Assembly: GCA_002288455.1 (NCBI GenBank)
Contig: NEUS01000042.1
Span: forward strand, 1-32,185
Direction of reading: 5' to 3'
Origin: Opitutia bacterium Tous-C1TDCM
GTDB taxonomy: Bacteria > Verrucomicrobiota > Verrucomicrobiia > Opitutales > Opitutaceae
DNA length: 32,185 nt
Position 1 is the stretch's first letter; each line of letters starts with the position of its first letter. Below, piece after piece: positions 23,478-30,700 of this stretch. The translations under genes and the position numbers were made by a program. Under the pieces are notes generated by a model. The model did not search any database. It was not told the origin of the DNA and was given only the letters and a program-made list of their open reading frames with translations.

Positions 23478-24170
23478 TCACGTCGTCAGCCAGCGCCAGG
23501 CTTCTTCGAAGACCCCGACGCCGAAGAAGGCGAGGGCGCCGAAGAAGACGGTGGCGAGTAGGGTGCTGACGTGGCCGAGGAGAATGAAGAGACCGTCGCG
23601 TTCGAGCAGACCGCCGGCGACGAGCAAGATGGCCCAGGCGGGGATCACGTTGCTGAACGGGATCGGCAGGGGCAGGAGCAGGTAGAGGGCGCAAATCACG
23701 ATCGAGATGGCGTGAACTTGCCGGCGCCAGGGCGAGGCGGTGACCCAGGCGAGGCGCGGGCGCAGGAGGCGTTCGAAACCGAGGACGAGTTTGCGGGTGA
23801 CGGCGAAGACCTTCTTGAAGGTTTCGGGCGGAAGGCGGGTGTCGAGCAGGCGGGCGGGGAGCCAGGGTTTGGCACCGAGGGCGAGGCGGAGGCCGATGAT
23901 GGCGATGATGAGGCCGAGGGGCGTCGACAGGCCGGGCAGCGGGATCGGCGTGCAGAACGGCAGCGACAGCAGCATGAGCAGGAGGACGTAGCCGCGGCCC
24001 TGGAGCAGGCCGAGGACCTCGCGCAGCGTGACGGTCTCGACTTCGAATTCCCGCAGAATCAACGCGAACTCCTCGGACAATTTGCGCGGGCGGGCCGGGT
24101 CGGCGGGCACGATGACCGAGGTGCCGGCGGGGGCGGGCGCGGAGGGGTCGGTCGGTTCGGCCGGAATCAT
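23478..24170 (-). CDS. ExoD-like membrane protein
   Basis: A 230-residue integral membrane protein. A Pro-rich N-terminus (1-30) is followed by LREVLGLLQGRGYVLLLMLLSLPFCTPIPLPGLSTPLGLIIAIIGLRL (48-96), the signature of the exopolysaccharide synthesis protein ExoD family, and by further hydrophobic segments near 151-172, 175-192 and 196-222. The family was first linked to exopolysaccharide production in Sinorhizobium; its biochemical role is not settled. The ATG at 24170 is the first in the coding frame with family similarity. The gene stands alone between two repeat-rich spacers. Confidence 0.88.
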   Translation of the reverse strand: MIPAEPTDPSAPAPAGTSVIVPADPARPRKLSEEFALILREFEVETVTLREVLGLLQGRGYVLLLMLLSLPFCTPIPLPGLSTPLGLIIAIIGLRLALGAKPWLPARLLDTRLPPETFKKVFAVTRKLVLGFERLLRPRLAWVTASPWRRQVHAISIVICALYLLLPLPIPFSNVIPAWAILLVAGGLLERDGLFILLGHVSTLLATVFFGALAFFGVGVFEEAWRWLTT

Positions 24171-24662
24171 ACGGGGAGGACGGAGGCTGGCCGAAAGCCG
24201 GAAAAACGCGAGGGTGTGGCGGGCGAAGCGCCGCGGACGGGGCGGGGGAAGCCGCGGAGTTCAAGGCCGGGCATGGATGATTGCCGAACGCGGAAGCCGG
24301 CGGCGCTTACGTTGAAATCGGAACAGCGCAGGGAGATCGGGAGCGGAGTTTTCCGGATTCGTGTGATCCGGGTGATACGAATTCCCTGAAGCTTTCAGAC
24401 CGTGACCACAGATTGCACAGATGGGCACGGATGGGGGCAGTGGTTTTCCGGGAATCTCCGTGAAGGCTTGGGGGCGAACGTTCTGGTTCGGGTGGTCTGC
24501 AAGCGGAGGGGCGTCGGGAGAATACCAACGATCAAAGCTTTCAGACTGTGACCACATATTGCACGGATGGGCACAGATGGGGCAGTGGTTGTCGGGGGCG
24601 AACGTTCTGTATCGGGAGGTCTGGGACGTCCGTATCGTCCGGGGCCGGAGCGGACGGCGGGC
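24171..24662. repeat. Gene-free region with an imperfect direct repeat
   Basis: This 492-bp spacer has no gene. Its main content is two related copies of a roughly 100-bp module: copy A 24389-24501 and copy B 24535-24626. Both begin AAGCTTTCAGAC, continue with CACAGAT/CACGGAT units of about 9-10 nt, and share GGGGGCGAACGTTCTG (24470-24485 and 24594-24609), which contains the palindrome GAACGTTC. Copy A has about 22 extra bases. The stretch 24350-24385 has GTGATCC/GTGATAC units of the same style. Confidence 0.8.
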
Positions 24663-25358
24663 TCAGGTGCCGCGTTTGTTGCCGTAGAGTTCGATGTGCA
24701 GGCGGTGGGCGTAGCGGTAGCCGCGGGCTTTGCAGAGGTCGCCGAGCCAGGCGGCGCGGCTGCGCATTTTTTCGAGGGAGGTCGCCTCGGGCATGAGCAG
24801 GACTTTGTGGCGCGGGATTTCGCGTTTGAGGGCGGCGAGCATGTGCTCGAGTTCCTCGATGTCTTCGGGGCGGGCGACGACGAACTTGAACTGGTAGGGA
24901 TAGGCGTCGATCCAGGCGCGGACGACGTCGGGTTGCCAGCGCGTGGCCTCGTGTTTCTTGCGCCAGGCGGCGTGTTCGACGGGATCGGGCGCGGAGTTGA
25001 GGAGCTTGGGCGAGAGGGAGGCGAGGTCGCAGCCGATGCCGTCGGGCGCGACGGTGGCGGCGGTCTCGATCGTGAGGTGGCGGCCGGTGGCGCGGAGGGC
25101 GGCGGCGAGGGGGCGGACGTCCTTGGCGATCATCGGTTCGCCGCCGGTGAGGACGACGTGGCGGGTGGCGGGGTGGGCGTCGACTTCGGCGATGAGGTCG
25201 GGGAGGAGGCGGAGTTTCCCTTCCGGGGCCCAGGAGGCGTAGGGCGTGTCGCACCAGGCGCAGCGGAGGTTGCAACCGCTGGTGCGGATGAAGACGGAGG
25301 GGACGCCGGTGAGCTCGCCCTCGCCCTGCAGGGAATGGAAGACCTCGGCGATCAGCAT
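24663..25358 (-). CDS. queE: 7-carboxy-7-deazaguanine synthase QueE
   Basis: A 231-residue radical SAM enzyme converting 6-carboxytetrahydropterin to 7-carboxy-7-deazaguanine in queuosine synthesis. It begins IAEVFHSLQGEGELTGVPSVFIRTSGCN, typical of QueE. The iron-sulfur cluster ligands are C29, C33 and C36 (CNLRCAWC), in the CX3CX2C spacing. VVLTGGEPMI provides the SAM-contacting GGE motif. Length agrees with the family. The gene follows queC on the same strand after 42 bp, so the two are probably co-transcribed. The next enzymes acting beside them (QueD, QueF) are not in the window. Confidence 0.95.
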   Translation of the reverse strand: MLIAEVFHSLQGEGELTGVPSVFIRTSGCNLRCAWCDTPYASWAPEGKLRLLPDLIAEVDAHPATRHVVLTGGEPMIAKDVRPLAAALRATGRHLTIETAATVAPDGIGCDLASLSPKLLNSAPDPVEHAAWRKKHEATRWQPDVVRAWIDAYPYQFKFVVARPEDIEELEHMLAALKREIPRHKVLLMPEATSLEKMRSRAAWLGDLCKARGYRYAHRLHIELYGNKRGT

Positions 25359-25400
25359 CGGGAAACGGTAAACAAAAAACGGATACGCGGGCCGGCGCGG

Positions 25401-26087
25401 TCAGCCCCGGGGCTTGGCCGGCAGGGGATCGGCGTGGAGGTACACCGTGGGGTCGGCGAGGCCGGCACGGAGGAAGGCCTCGCGGCGTTCGACGCAGGTG
25501 CCGCAGCGGCCGCAGTGGACGTCGCCGCCTTTGTAGCAGGACCAGGTGCGGGCGAAGTCGACGCCGAGTTCGGCGCCGGCGGCGGCGATTTCCGCTTTGG
25601 AGAGGGAGATGAAGGGGCGGAGGAGTTGCACGCCGGCGTAGGTGCCGAGGCGCATGGCGTCGCCGAAGGCCTGCATGAAGTCTTCGCGGCAGTCGGGATA
25701 GATGGCGTGGTCGCCGCCGTGGGCGGCGATGACGAGGCCGGTGGCGCCGGTGCTTTCGGCGAGGCCGCAGGCGATGGAGAGCATGATGGCGTTCCGGAAC
25801 GGCACGACCGTCTGCTTCATGTTGGCGGCTTCGTAATGGCCTTCGGGAATGTCGCCGCCGCTGCGGAGGAGGTCGGAGGCGAAGAGGCGGTCGACGAAAT
25901 CGAGGGCGATGGTCTCGTGGCGGATACCGAGGTCGCGGGCGTGGGCGGCGGCGCAGGGGATTTCGCGGTGGTTGTGTTTGGCGCCGTAGTCGAAGCTCAG
26001 GGCGACGGCGACATCGTGCTCCCGCCGCGCCCAATGGAGGGCGGTCACGGAGTCCATTCCGCCGGAGCACAGGACGACGACTTGCAT
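25401..26087 (-). CDS. queC: 7-cyano-7-deazaguanine synthase QueC
   Basis: A 228-residue ATP-dependent enzyme converting 7-carboxy-7-deazaguanine to preQ0. The PP-loop motif is LCSGGMDSVTAL (6-17). The zinc site is formed by C184, C192, C195 and C198 (SCYKGGDVHCGRCGTC). FDYGAKHNHRE and VPFRNAIMLSIA are conserved QueC blocks. The ATG at 26087 is chosen because the beta strand before the PP loop begins there; an upstream ATG at 26123 adds 12 residues without similarity. No preQ1 riboswitch was recognised in the repeat-filled leader. Confidence 0.95.
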   Translation of the reverse strand: MQVVVLCSGGMDSVTALHWARREHDVAVALSFDYGAKHNHREIPCAAAHARDLGIRHETIALDFVDRLFASDLLRSGGDIPEGHYEAANMKQTVVPFRNAIMLSIACGLAESTGATGLVIAAHGGDHAIYPDCREDFMQAFGDAMRLGTYAGVQLLRPFISLSKAEIAAAGAELGVDFARTWSCYKGGDVHCGRCGTCVERREAFLRAGLADPTVYLHADPLPAKPRG

Positions 26088-26130
26088 GCGCGCGAGCGTC
26101 GCGGGGGCGCAGGCGGGAGGCAAGGCGGGG

Positions 26131-26382
26131 AGAATGGGAAATTGCGGATCGCGGATTGCGGATTGCGGATCGGGCGGAACCGGAAGGGCCGAGACCGGAA
26201 TTGGGAAACCGGATACCGGATACCGGAAATCGGAAATCGGAAATCGGAAATCGGAAATCGGAAATCGGAAATCGGAAATCGGAAATCGGAAATCTCGCGG
26301 CTTGAAGAATCCGCAATTCGCAATCCGAAATCCGCAATTGCCTCGGCGTTCCGGTCTCCGGTTTCCGCAGTCCGGTCTTGGC
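26131..26382. repeat. Heptad array with (GGAAATC)x10 and orientation switch
   Basis: The leader between queC and the TolC-family gene is nearly all repeat: GCGGATT heptads (26145-26175), GGATACC units (about 26205-26224), ten perfect GGAAATC copies (26225-26294), then after CGCGG the opposite orientation with CAATCCG and AAATCCG heptads (about 26304-26340) and TCCGGTC units. The two halves are roughly complementary and could pair. Confidence 0.92.
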
Positions 26383-27948
26383 TTATTCCACCTTCAGGCC
26401 GCGGGCTTCGAGGGTGGTGCCGAGTTCGCGTTCGTACGTGGCGCGGGCGCGGCGTTCGTCGGCGAGGGCGCGGGCGAGGCTGCTTTGGGCGCCGGCCAAG
26501 ATTTCCTGGGCCTGCAGGACGAGGAAGGTGCTGCTGGTGCCGGCGGTGAATTTCTTTTGCTCGGCTTCGAGCGACTGCTGGGCGAGGTCGAGGGCGCGGC
26601 GGGTGGCGGCGACGCGGAGGCGCGTGGTCTCGATCTGGCCGGCGGCGGCGGCGACGTCGATGGCGATGTCCTGTTCGGTGCGGACGAGGTCGGCTTCGGC
26701 CTGGCGCACGGCGAGTTTCGCGGCGCGGGAGCGGCCGCGGCCTTCGGTGAAGGTGAGCGGCACGCTGACGACGAGGCCGGCGGAGTAGGCGCGGGAGTCG
26801 CGGTCGCGGACTTGGCGGCGGGCGGAGCCGAAATCGGGATCTTCGCCGCCGTAGCCGTAGCTGCCGACGAAATCGACGCGCGGGAGCAATTGGTTTTGCG
26901 CGAAGGCTTGCGCGGCTTGGCGGCGGGTGATGCCGAGGCGCGCGGCGTGGAAGTCGGGGCGCAGGGCGTAGGCGCGTTTGAGGTCGGCGGCGGCGTCGAC
27001 GGTGAGCGGCACGGCGGGCGGGAGGGTTTCCAATTCGAGGGCGGCGCCGTCGAGGGGGAAACTCGTTTCGCCGATGAGTTGGCGGAGGCGGTGGTCGAGA
27101 TCGGCGGCGTTGCGCTCGGCGAGGAGGACGGCTTCTTCGCGGCCGGCGAGGCGGGCGCGGGCCTGGAGGACATCGGCGTCGGAGATCTGGCCGACGCGGT
27201 TGCGGGTTTCGTTTTGCGCGACGAGTTGGGCGGTGAGGTCGCGGGAGAGGCGGGCGATGCGGACGTTTTCGCGGGCTTGGAGGGCGCTGTTGTAGGCGAG
27301 GACGACGCCGGTGACGGTGTCGATGACGGTTTGGCGGTGCTGCCAGTCGGCGAGGGAGCGGTCGGCTTTGGCGATGCGGAGGGAGGCGAGGTTGGCGCCG
27401 AAGCCGAAGCCGCGGAGGAGCGGTTGCGTGACGGTGAGGCCGCCGAAGGTGACGTAGCGGTCGGAGAAACGGTTGAAGGTGCCGCGTTGGTTTTCGGCGG
27501 TGGCGGCGAGGGAGTAGCTGAGACCCCAGGGCGTGAGACCGCCGAGGGCGAGGGCGGCGGCGTCGGTTTGGACGAGGGAATTGACGAGCGGGGAGCGGGA
27601 AACGGGCGTTTCGGTTTCGCTGTAGGTGCGGCGGAAGGTGAGGGCGGGATCGAAGCGGCCGAATTCGGCGAGCACGTTGGCGCGGGCGATCTCGGGGGAG
27701 AAGGCGCTGACCTTGAGGGCTTGGTTTTTCTGGAGGGCGGCGGTGACGGCGGCGTCGAGGGTGAGGACGGCGGCGGCGGCGCGGGCGCCGAAGGCGAGGG
27801 TGACGAGGCCGAGGGCGAAGATCACGCGGCGCGCGGAGCGGGTGCGGCGGACCGAAGCGGCCTTGGCGGCGGCCGGGCGGCGGGGGCGGGGCGCGGGATT
27901 GGCGGCGGCAGCGGCGCGGCGGGAAGACGACGAACGGGCGGAGGCCAT
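26383..27948 (-). CDS. TolC-family outer-membrane efflux protein
   Basis: A 521-residue protein of the TolC/OEP family. After an Arg/Ala-rich stretch (1-41) comes a hydrophobic signal (42-60, VIFALGLVTLAFGARAAAA). The mature part has two OEP repeats with long coiled coils, for example LTLDAAVTAALQKNQALKV at the start and RRALDLAQQSLEAEQKKFTAGTSSTFLVLQAQEILAGAQSSLARA near the end, the TSSTFLV turn being typical. The unusually long basic leader suggests the true start may be a GTG at 27825; the ATG at 27948 is given because it lies 20 bp after the ABC gene. It should form the outer-membrane channel of a tripartite exporter, but no periplasmic adaptor gene is nearby. Confidence 0.9.
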   Translation of the reverse strand: MASARSSSSRRAAAAANPAPRPRRPAAAKAASVRRTRSARRVIFALGLVTLAFGARAAAAVLTLDAAVTAALQKNQALKVSAFSPEIARANVLAEFGRFDPALTFRRTYSETETPVSRSPLVNSLVQTDAAALALGGLTPWGLSYSLAATAENQRGTFNRFSDRYVTFGGLTVTQPLLRGFGFGANLASLRIAKADRSLADWQHRQTVIDTVTGVVLAYNSALQARENVRIARLSRDLTAQLVAQNETRNRVGQISDADVLQARARLAGREEAVLLAERNAADLDHRLRQLIGETSFPLDGAALELETLPPAVPLTVDAAADLKRAYALRPDFHAARLGITRRQAAQAFAQNQLLPRVDFVGSYGYGGEDPDFGSARRQVRDRDSRAYSAGLVVSVPLTFTEGRGRSRAAKLAVRQAEADLVRTEQDIAIDVAAAAGQIETTRLRVAATRRALDLAQQSLEAEQKKFTAGTSSTFLVLQAQEILAGAQSSLARALADERRARATYERELGTTLEARGLKVE

Positions 27949-27968
27949 GAAGGGGCGGGCGGACGGGA

Positions 27969-28640
27969 TTACTTGGCGTCGACGCGCATGCCGTCCTGGA
28001 GGCGGACGGTGCGTGTGCCGTAGGCGGCGTTTTCCTGGGAGTGGGTGACTTGGATGATGGTGACGCCTTCGTCGCGGTTGAGCCGGCGGAAGAGCTCCAT
28101 GATCTCGCGGCCTTGGTCGGAGTGGAGATTGCCGGTGGGTTCGTCGGCGAGGATCAAGGCGGGGCGGGCAACGAGGGCGCGGGCGATGCCGACGAGCTGT
28201 TGTTGGCCGCCGGAGAGTTGGGACGGGTAGAGGTCTTTTTTGCCGACGATGTGGAAACGGTCGAGGAGGTCGCAGACGATGCCGGCGCGGTCTTTTTTCG
28301 GCGTGTCGCGGTAGGAGAGCGGGACCTCGAGGTTTTCGTAGACGGTGAGGTCGTCGAGCAGGTGGTAGCTTTGGAAGACGAAGCCGATCTGCTTTTTCTG
28401 GAGTTCGAAGCGTTGCTTGGGGGCGAGGCGGTGGACGGCTTCGCCGCAAAGATCGTATTCGCCGGACCAGGCGGAGTCGTGGAGGCCGAGGATGTGGAGC
28501 AGCGTGGATTTGCCGGAGCCGGAGGGGCCCATGATCGAGAGGAAATCACCCTCGGCGACCTCGAGGTTGAGGTTGCGCAGCGCGTAGTAGGGGCCGCCTT
28601 TGAGGGGGTAGACGCGGTCGATGTGGCGGAGGGAAAGCAC
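27969..28640 (-). CDS. ABC transporter ATP-binding protein, MacB/LolD-like
   Basis: A 223-residue nucleotide-binding subunit starting with GTG at 28640. Walker A is GPSGSGKST (38-46), Q-loop FVFQSYHLL, signature [15 protein letters not shown] (142-156), Walker B ALILADEP (161-168) and H-loop VTHSQENA. It matches MacB/LolD-type ATPases that drive lipoprotein or macrolide export. The D-loop reads NLHS where most families have NLDS, and the signature is followed by L rather than R; the first of these I recall in some relatives. It lies 20 bp before the TolC-family gene. The permease subunit is absent. Confidence 0.93.
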   Translation of the reverse strand: MLSLRHIDRVYPLKGGPYYALRNLNLEVAEGDFLSIMGPSGSGKSTLLHILGLHDSAWSGEYDLCGEAVHRLAPKQRFELQKKQIGFVFQSYHLLDDLTVYENLEVPLSYRDTPKKDRAGIVCDLLDRFHIVGKKDLYPSQLSGGQQQLVGIARALVARPALILADEPTGNLHSDQGREIMELFRRLNRDEGVTIIQVTHSQENAAYGTRTVRLQDGMRVDAK

Positions 28641-28799
28641 GGGCGGAAAAGGCGAAAGGCGAAAGGCGGAAGGCGGAAAAGCGGGAAACGGGGGGAAAGA
28701 AGAAGGAAGAAATCGGAGACCGAAGGCGGAAGGGTTGGAAAAGGCGAAAGGCGAAAGGCGGAAAATTGGGAAAGCGGAAAATTGGGAAATGGGATGCGG
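28641..28799. repeat. Purine-rich heptad region with third 27-nt cassette
   Basis: The spacer is built of GGCGAAA and GGCGGAA heptads (28655-28680 and 28745-28770), GGAAAATT units, and the third copy of the purine cassette (28694-28720). Plus-strand purine content is very high. No gene was found. Confidence 0.75.
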
Positions 28800-29012
28800 T
28801 TACATGAAGAGGTGGGCGGGGCGGGGGGTGGCGTCGCGGGGTTTGCACTTGGCGTCGGGGCGGGCGGGCGCCGGAGCGGGTGCTTTGGCTGCGGCGGGGG
28901 CGGCGGACGACAGCGCCGGGGCCGTGAACTTGGGGGCGGCGGGAGCAAACCCGGCCTGATCGCAGGTCAGGACGAGGGTCGGGAGAATAACGAGGAGCAG
29001 CAGGGTCTTCAT
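28800..29012 (-). CDS. Small secreted Pro/Ala-rich protein (70 aa)
   Basis: A 70-residue frame with a convincing export signal (MKTLLLLVILPTLVLT, 1-16). Cys17 follows directly but the residue before it is Thr, so lipidation is uncertain. The rest is Ala/Pro-rich low complexity with one more Cys (KCKPRD). No family is recognised. Its position upstream of the ABC gene, separated by a repeat array, may be coincidental. Confidence 0.55.
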   Translation of the reverse strand: MKTLLLLVILPTLVLTCDQAGFAPAAPKFTAPALSSAAPAAAKAPAPAPARPDAKCKPRDATPRPAHLFM

Positions 29013-29454
29013 GGCGGCGGAGGCGGGATCGTGGCGGAGCAGGTGGCGGGAAGCGCCACCGGTTTAGCAACGCGTGTGCCGGGTGGATCGGATCATTCCA
29101 AAGCACTGATGGTCAGGTTTTAGAAGTTTTCGGGGAGATTTGGCGCGGGAGCCGACGGGGCGGCGCAACCCGTTTGTGGAATAGGAGATTCCCGAAAATG
29201 GGACCGCTGGGCGGGCGCAGGGAGGTGCCGTGGGGGAGAAGCGGGTGGGGGTGCGTTAGGAGAAGCGATGGTGGTGCAGCAAGGGCGGGAGAGTGGGGTC
29301 GGCGAAAGCGCTTACCTCTATTCGCGGGCCGAAGGACTCGGGTGCGGTCAAGCAGCGCCCCTACGCAAAGGGAAAGCCGAGGCGACGGTGGCGCGGGGGG
29401 AAATCGCCGGTTGACGGACCGGCGGGGGGCGCGCGAAGGTGCGCCCTTTCCCGC
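29013..29454. other. Gene-free divergent spacer
   Basis: This 442-bp region separates the small secreted protein from the fusion enzyme. I find no gene and, unusually for this window, no repeat array. A 7-bp hairpin with arms CGCCGGT (29405-29411) and ACCGGCG (29418-29424) and a GC-rich inverted stretch just before the ATG at 29455 could structure the leader. A relatively AT-rich patch lies at 29106-29135. Confidence 0.5.
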
Positions 29455-30552
29455 ATGACCCGCGTTTTTGTTTCCGGCTGTTACGACATTTTGCATGCGG
29501 GGCACGTGCAGTTTTTTCGGGAGGCGCGGGCGCTCGGCGACCATTTGACGGTGTGTTTCGCGAGCGCGGAGGTGCTGTGGATCCACAAGCGGCGGCGGAG
29601 TTCGCTGCCGGACGAGCACAAGCGGGCGTTGATCGCGGCGTTGGCGGCGGTCGACGACGTCGTGATCGGCGAGGGGCACGACGAAGGCATCGATTTCAAG
29701 GCGCACTTTCTGCGGTTGCGGCCGGACATCTTGGCGGTGACGGACGACGACAAGTATGCGCCGCTGAAGCGGGCGTTGTGCGCGGAGGTGGGGGCGAAGT
29801 ACGTGGTGATGCCGAAGACGCCGCCGCAGTTCGAACCGATTTCGACGACGCAGATCGTGAAGTTCATCCGGGCGCCGGAGGCGGCGCCGTTGCGCGTGGA
29901 TTTCGGCGGCGGCTGGCTGGATGTGCCGCGGTTGGCGCGGCCGGGGGCCTTTATCGTGAACTGCGCGATTTCGCCGACGGTGTCGTTGCGCGAGTGGCCG
30001 TACGAGCGGAACGCGGGCCTGGGCGGGTCGGGGGCGTGGGCGTTGCTCAACGGCAAGGACGGCGTGGGCGCGGAGCTCGATTTGGGCGTGGGTTGGCAGG
30101 ATCCGGCGGTGATTGCGGAAACGGGATTGTGCGCGTGGCGGAGCGGGTCGCGGCCGGTGCTCGACGTGAAGACGGGCGGCGAATTTCTGCGCGGGCGGAT
30201 GGCGTTGCGGTGGACGGGGACGCCGCACGACACGCCGGCGATGGTCGGCGGCGCGCGCGACTACGACGCGATCGCGCGCGCGGGGGCGACGGCCCGCGAA
30301 GGCGTTTGGAAAAACGATTTCGGGCTCCTGGCCGACGCGGTGCGGCAATCCTATGCGGTGCAGCGCGCCGAAGGGATGGCGGCGTTGGCGGGGGATCCGG
30401 CGTCAGGCGAAACGGTGCCCGGGGCGACGGCGTGGAAGTACTGCGGCGGCGGCTTCGGCGGCTACGCGGTGTATTTGTTTGCCGATCCGGCCGCGCGCGA
30501 CGCGGCGTGCGCGCGGGCGGGCTTCCGGGCGATCGAGCCCTTTGTGGGATAA
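29455..30552 (+). CDS. Nucleotidyltransferase fused to GHMP-kinase-like domain
   Basis: A 365-residue two-domain enzyme. Residues 1-140 are a cytidylyltransferase-like domain with GCYDILHAGHV (8-18, HxGH at 14-17), K-RRRSSLP (45-52) and the end motif ISTTQIVK (129-136), as in RfaE/TagD-type enzymes. Residues 145-365 resemble a GHMP sugar kinase: LRVDFGGGWLDVPRLARPGAFIVNCAI (146-172), a shortened GLGGSGAWALLNG (188-200, motif 2), GWQDP (213-217) and CGGGFGGYAVYLF (330-342, motif 3). The second half is closest in style to heptose-7-phosphate kinase HddA but is about 100 residues shorter than usual. The likely job is phosphorylation and nucleotide activation of a sugar. The ATG at 29455 is chosen because the first beta strand starts there. 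Confidence 0.85.
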   Translation: MTRVFVSGCYDILHAGHVQFFREARALGDHLTVCFASAEVLWIHKRRRSSLPDEHKRALIAALAAVDDVVIGEGHDEGIDFKAHFLRLRPDILAVTDDDKYAPLKRALCAEVGAKYVVMPKTPPQFEPISTTQIVKFIRAPEAAPLRVDFGGGWLDVPRLARPGAFIVNCAISPTVSLREWPYERNAGLGGSGAWALLNGKDGVGAELDLGVGWQDPAVIAETGLCAWRSGSRPVLDVKTGGEFLRGRMALRWTGTPHDTPAMVGGARDYDAIARAGATAREGVWKNDFGLLADAVRQSYAVQRAEGMAALAGDPASGETVPGATAWKYCGGGFGGYAVYLFADPAARDAACARAGFRAIEPFVG

Positions 30553-30700
30553 GACCGGAGTGCGGAAACCGGAAACCGGAGACGCGATACCTGAGACCGG
30601 AGTGGGAAAACCGGAAACCGGAGACTTCTAAGAATCCCCAATCCCCAATTTTTCTGGCCGGTGTTTCCGGTCTCCGGTCTCCGAATTCCGGTTTTATCAA
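30553..30700. repeat. Convergent heptad array with inverted halves
   Basis: Units GACCGGA, AACCGGA and GTGCGGA run from 30553 to about 30627, followed by CCCAATC units, then the complementary TCCGGTC/TCCGAAT/TCCGGTT units at 30665-30695. The first and last parts are complementary, so the convergent transcripts could each end in a long hairpin. Confidence 0.8.

Noticed and set aside
26225-26294. CRISPR array
   Set aside because: Units are 7 nt and directly adjacent with no spacers, and no cas genes are present.
26088-26382. preQ1 riboswitch upstream of queC
   Set aside because: The leader is occupied by heptad repeats; I see no preQ1 aptamer core, and the gene pair starts synthesis rather than importing preQ1.
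26086-28023. A 645-codon plus-strand frame opposite the TolC-family gene
   Set aside because: Low-complexity Gly/Ala/Glu translation that starts inside the heptad array; the minus-strand frame has clear TolC-family sequence.
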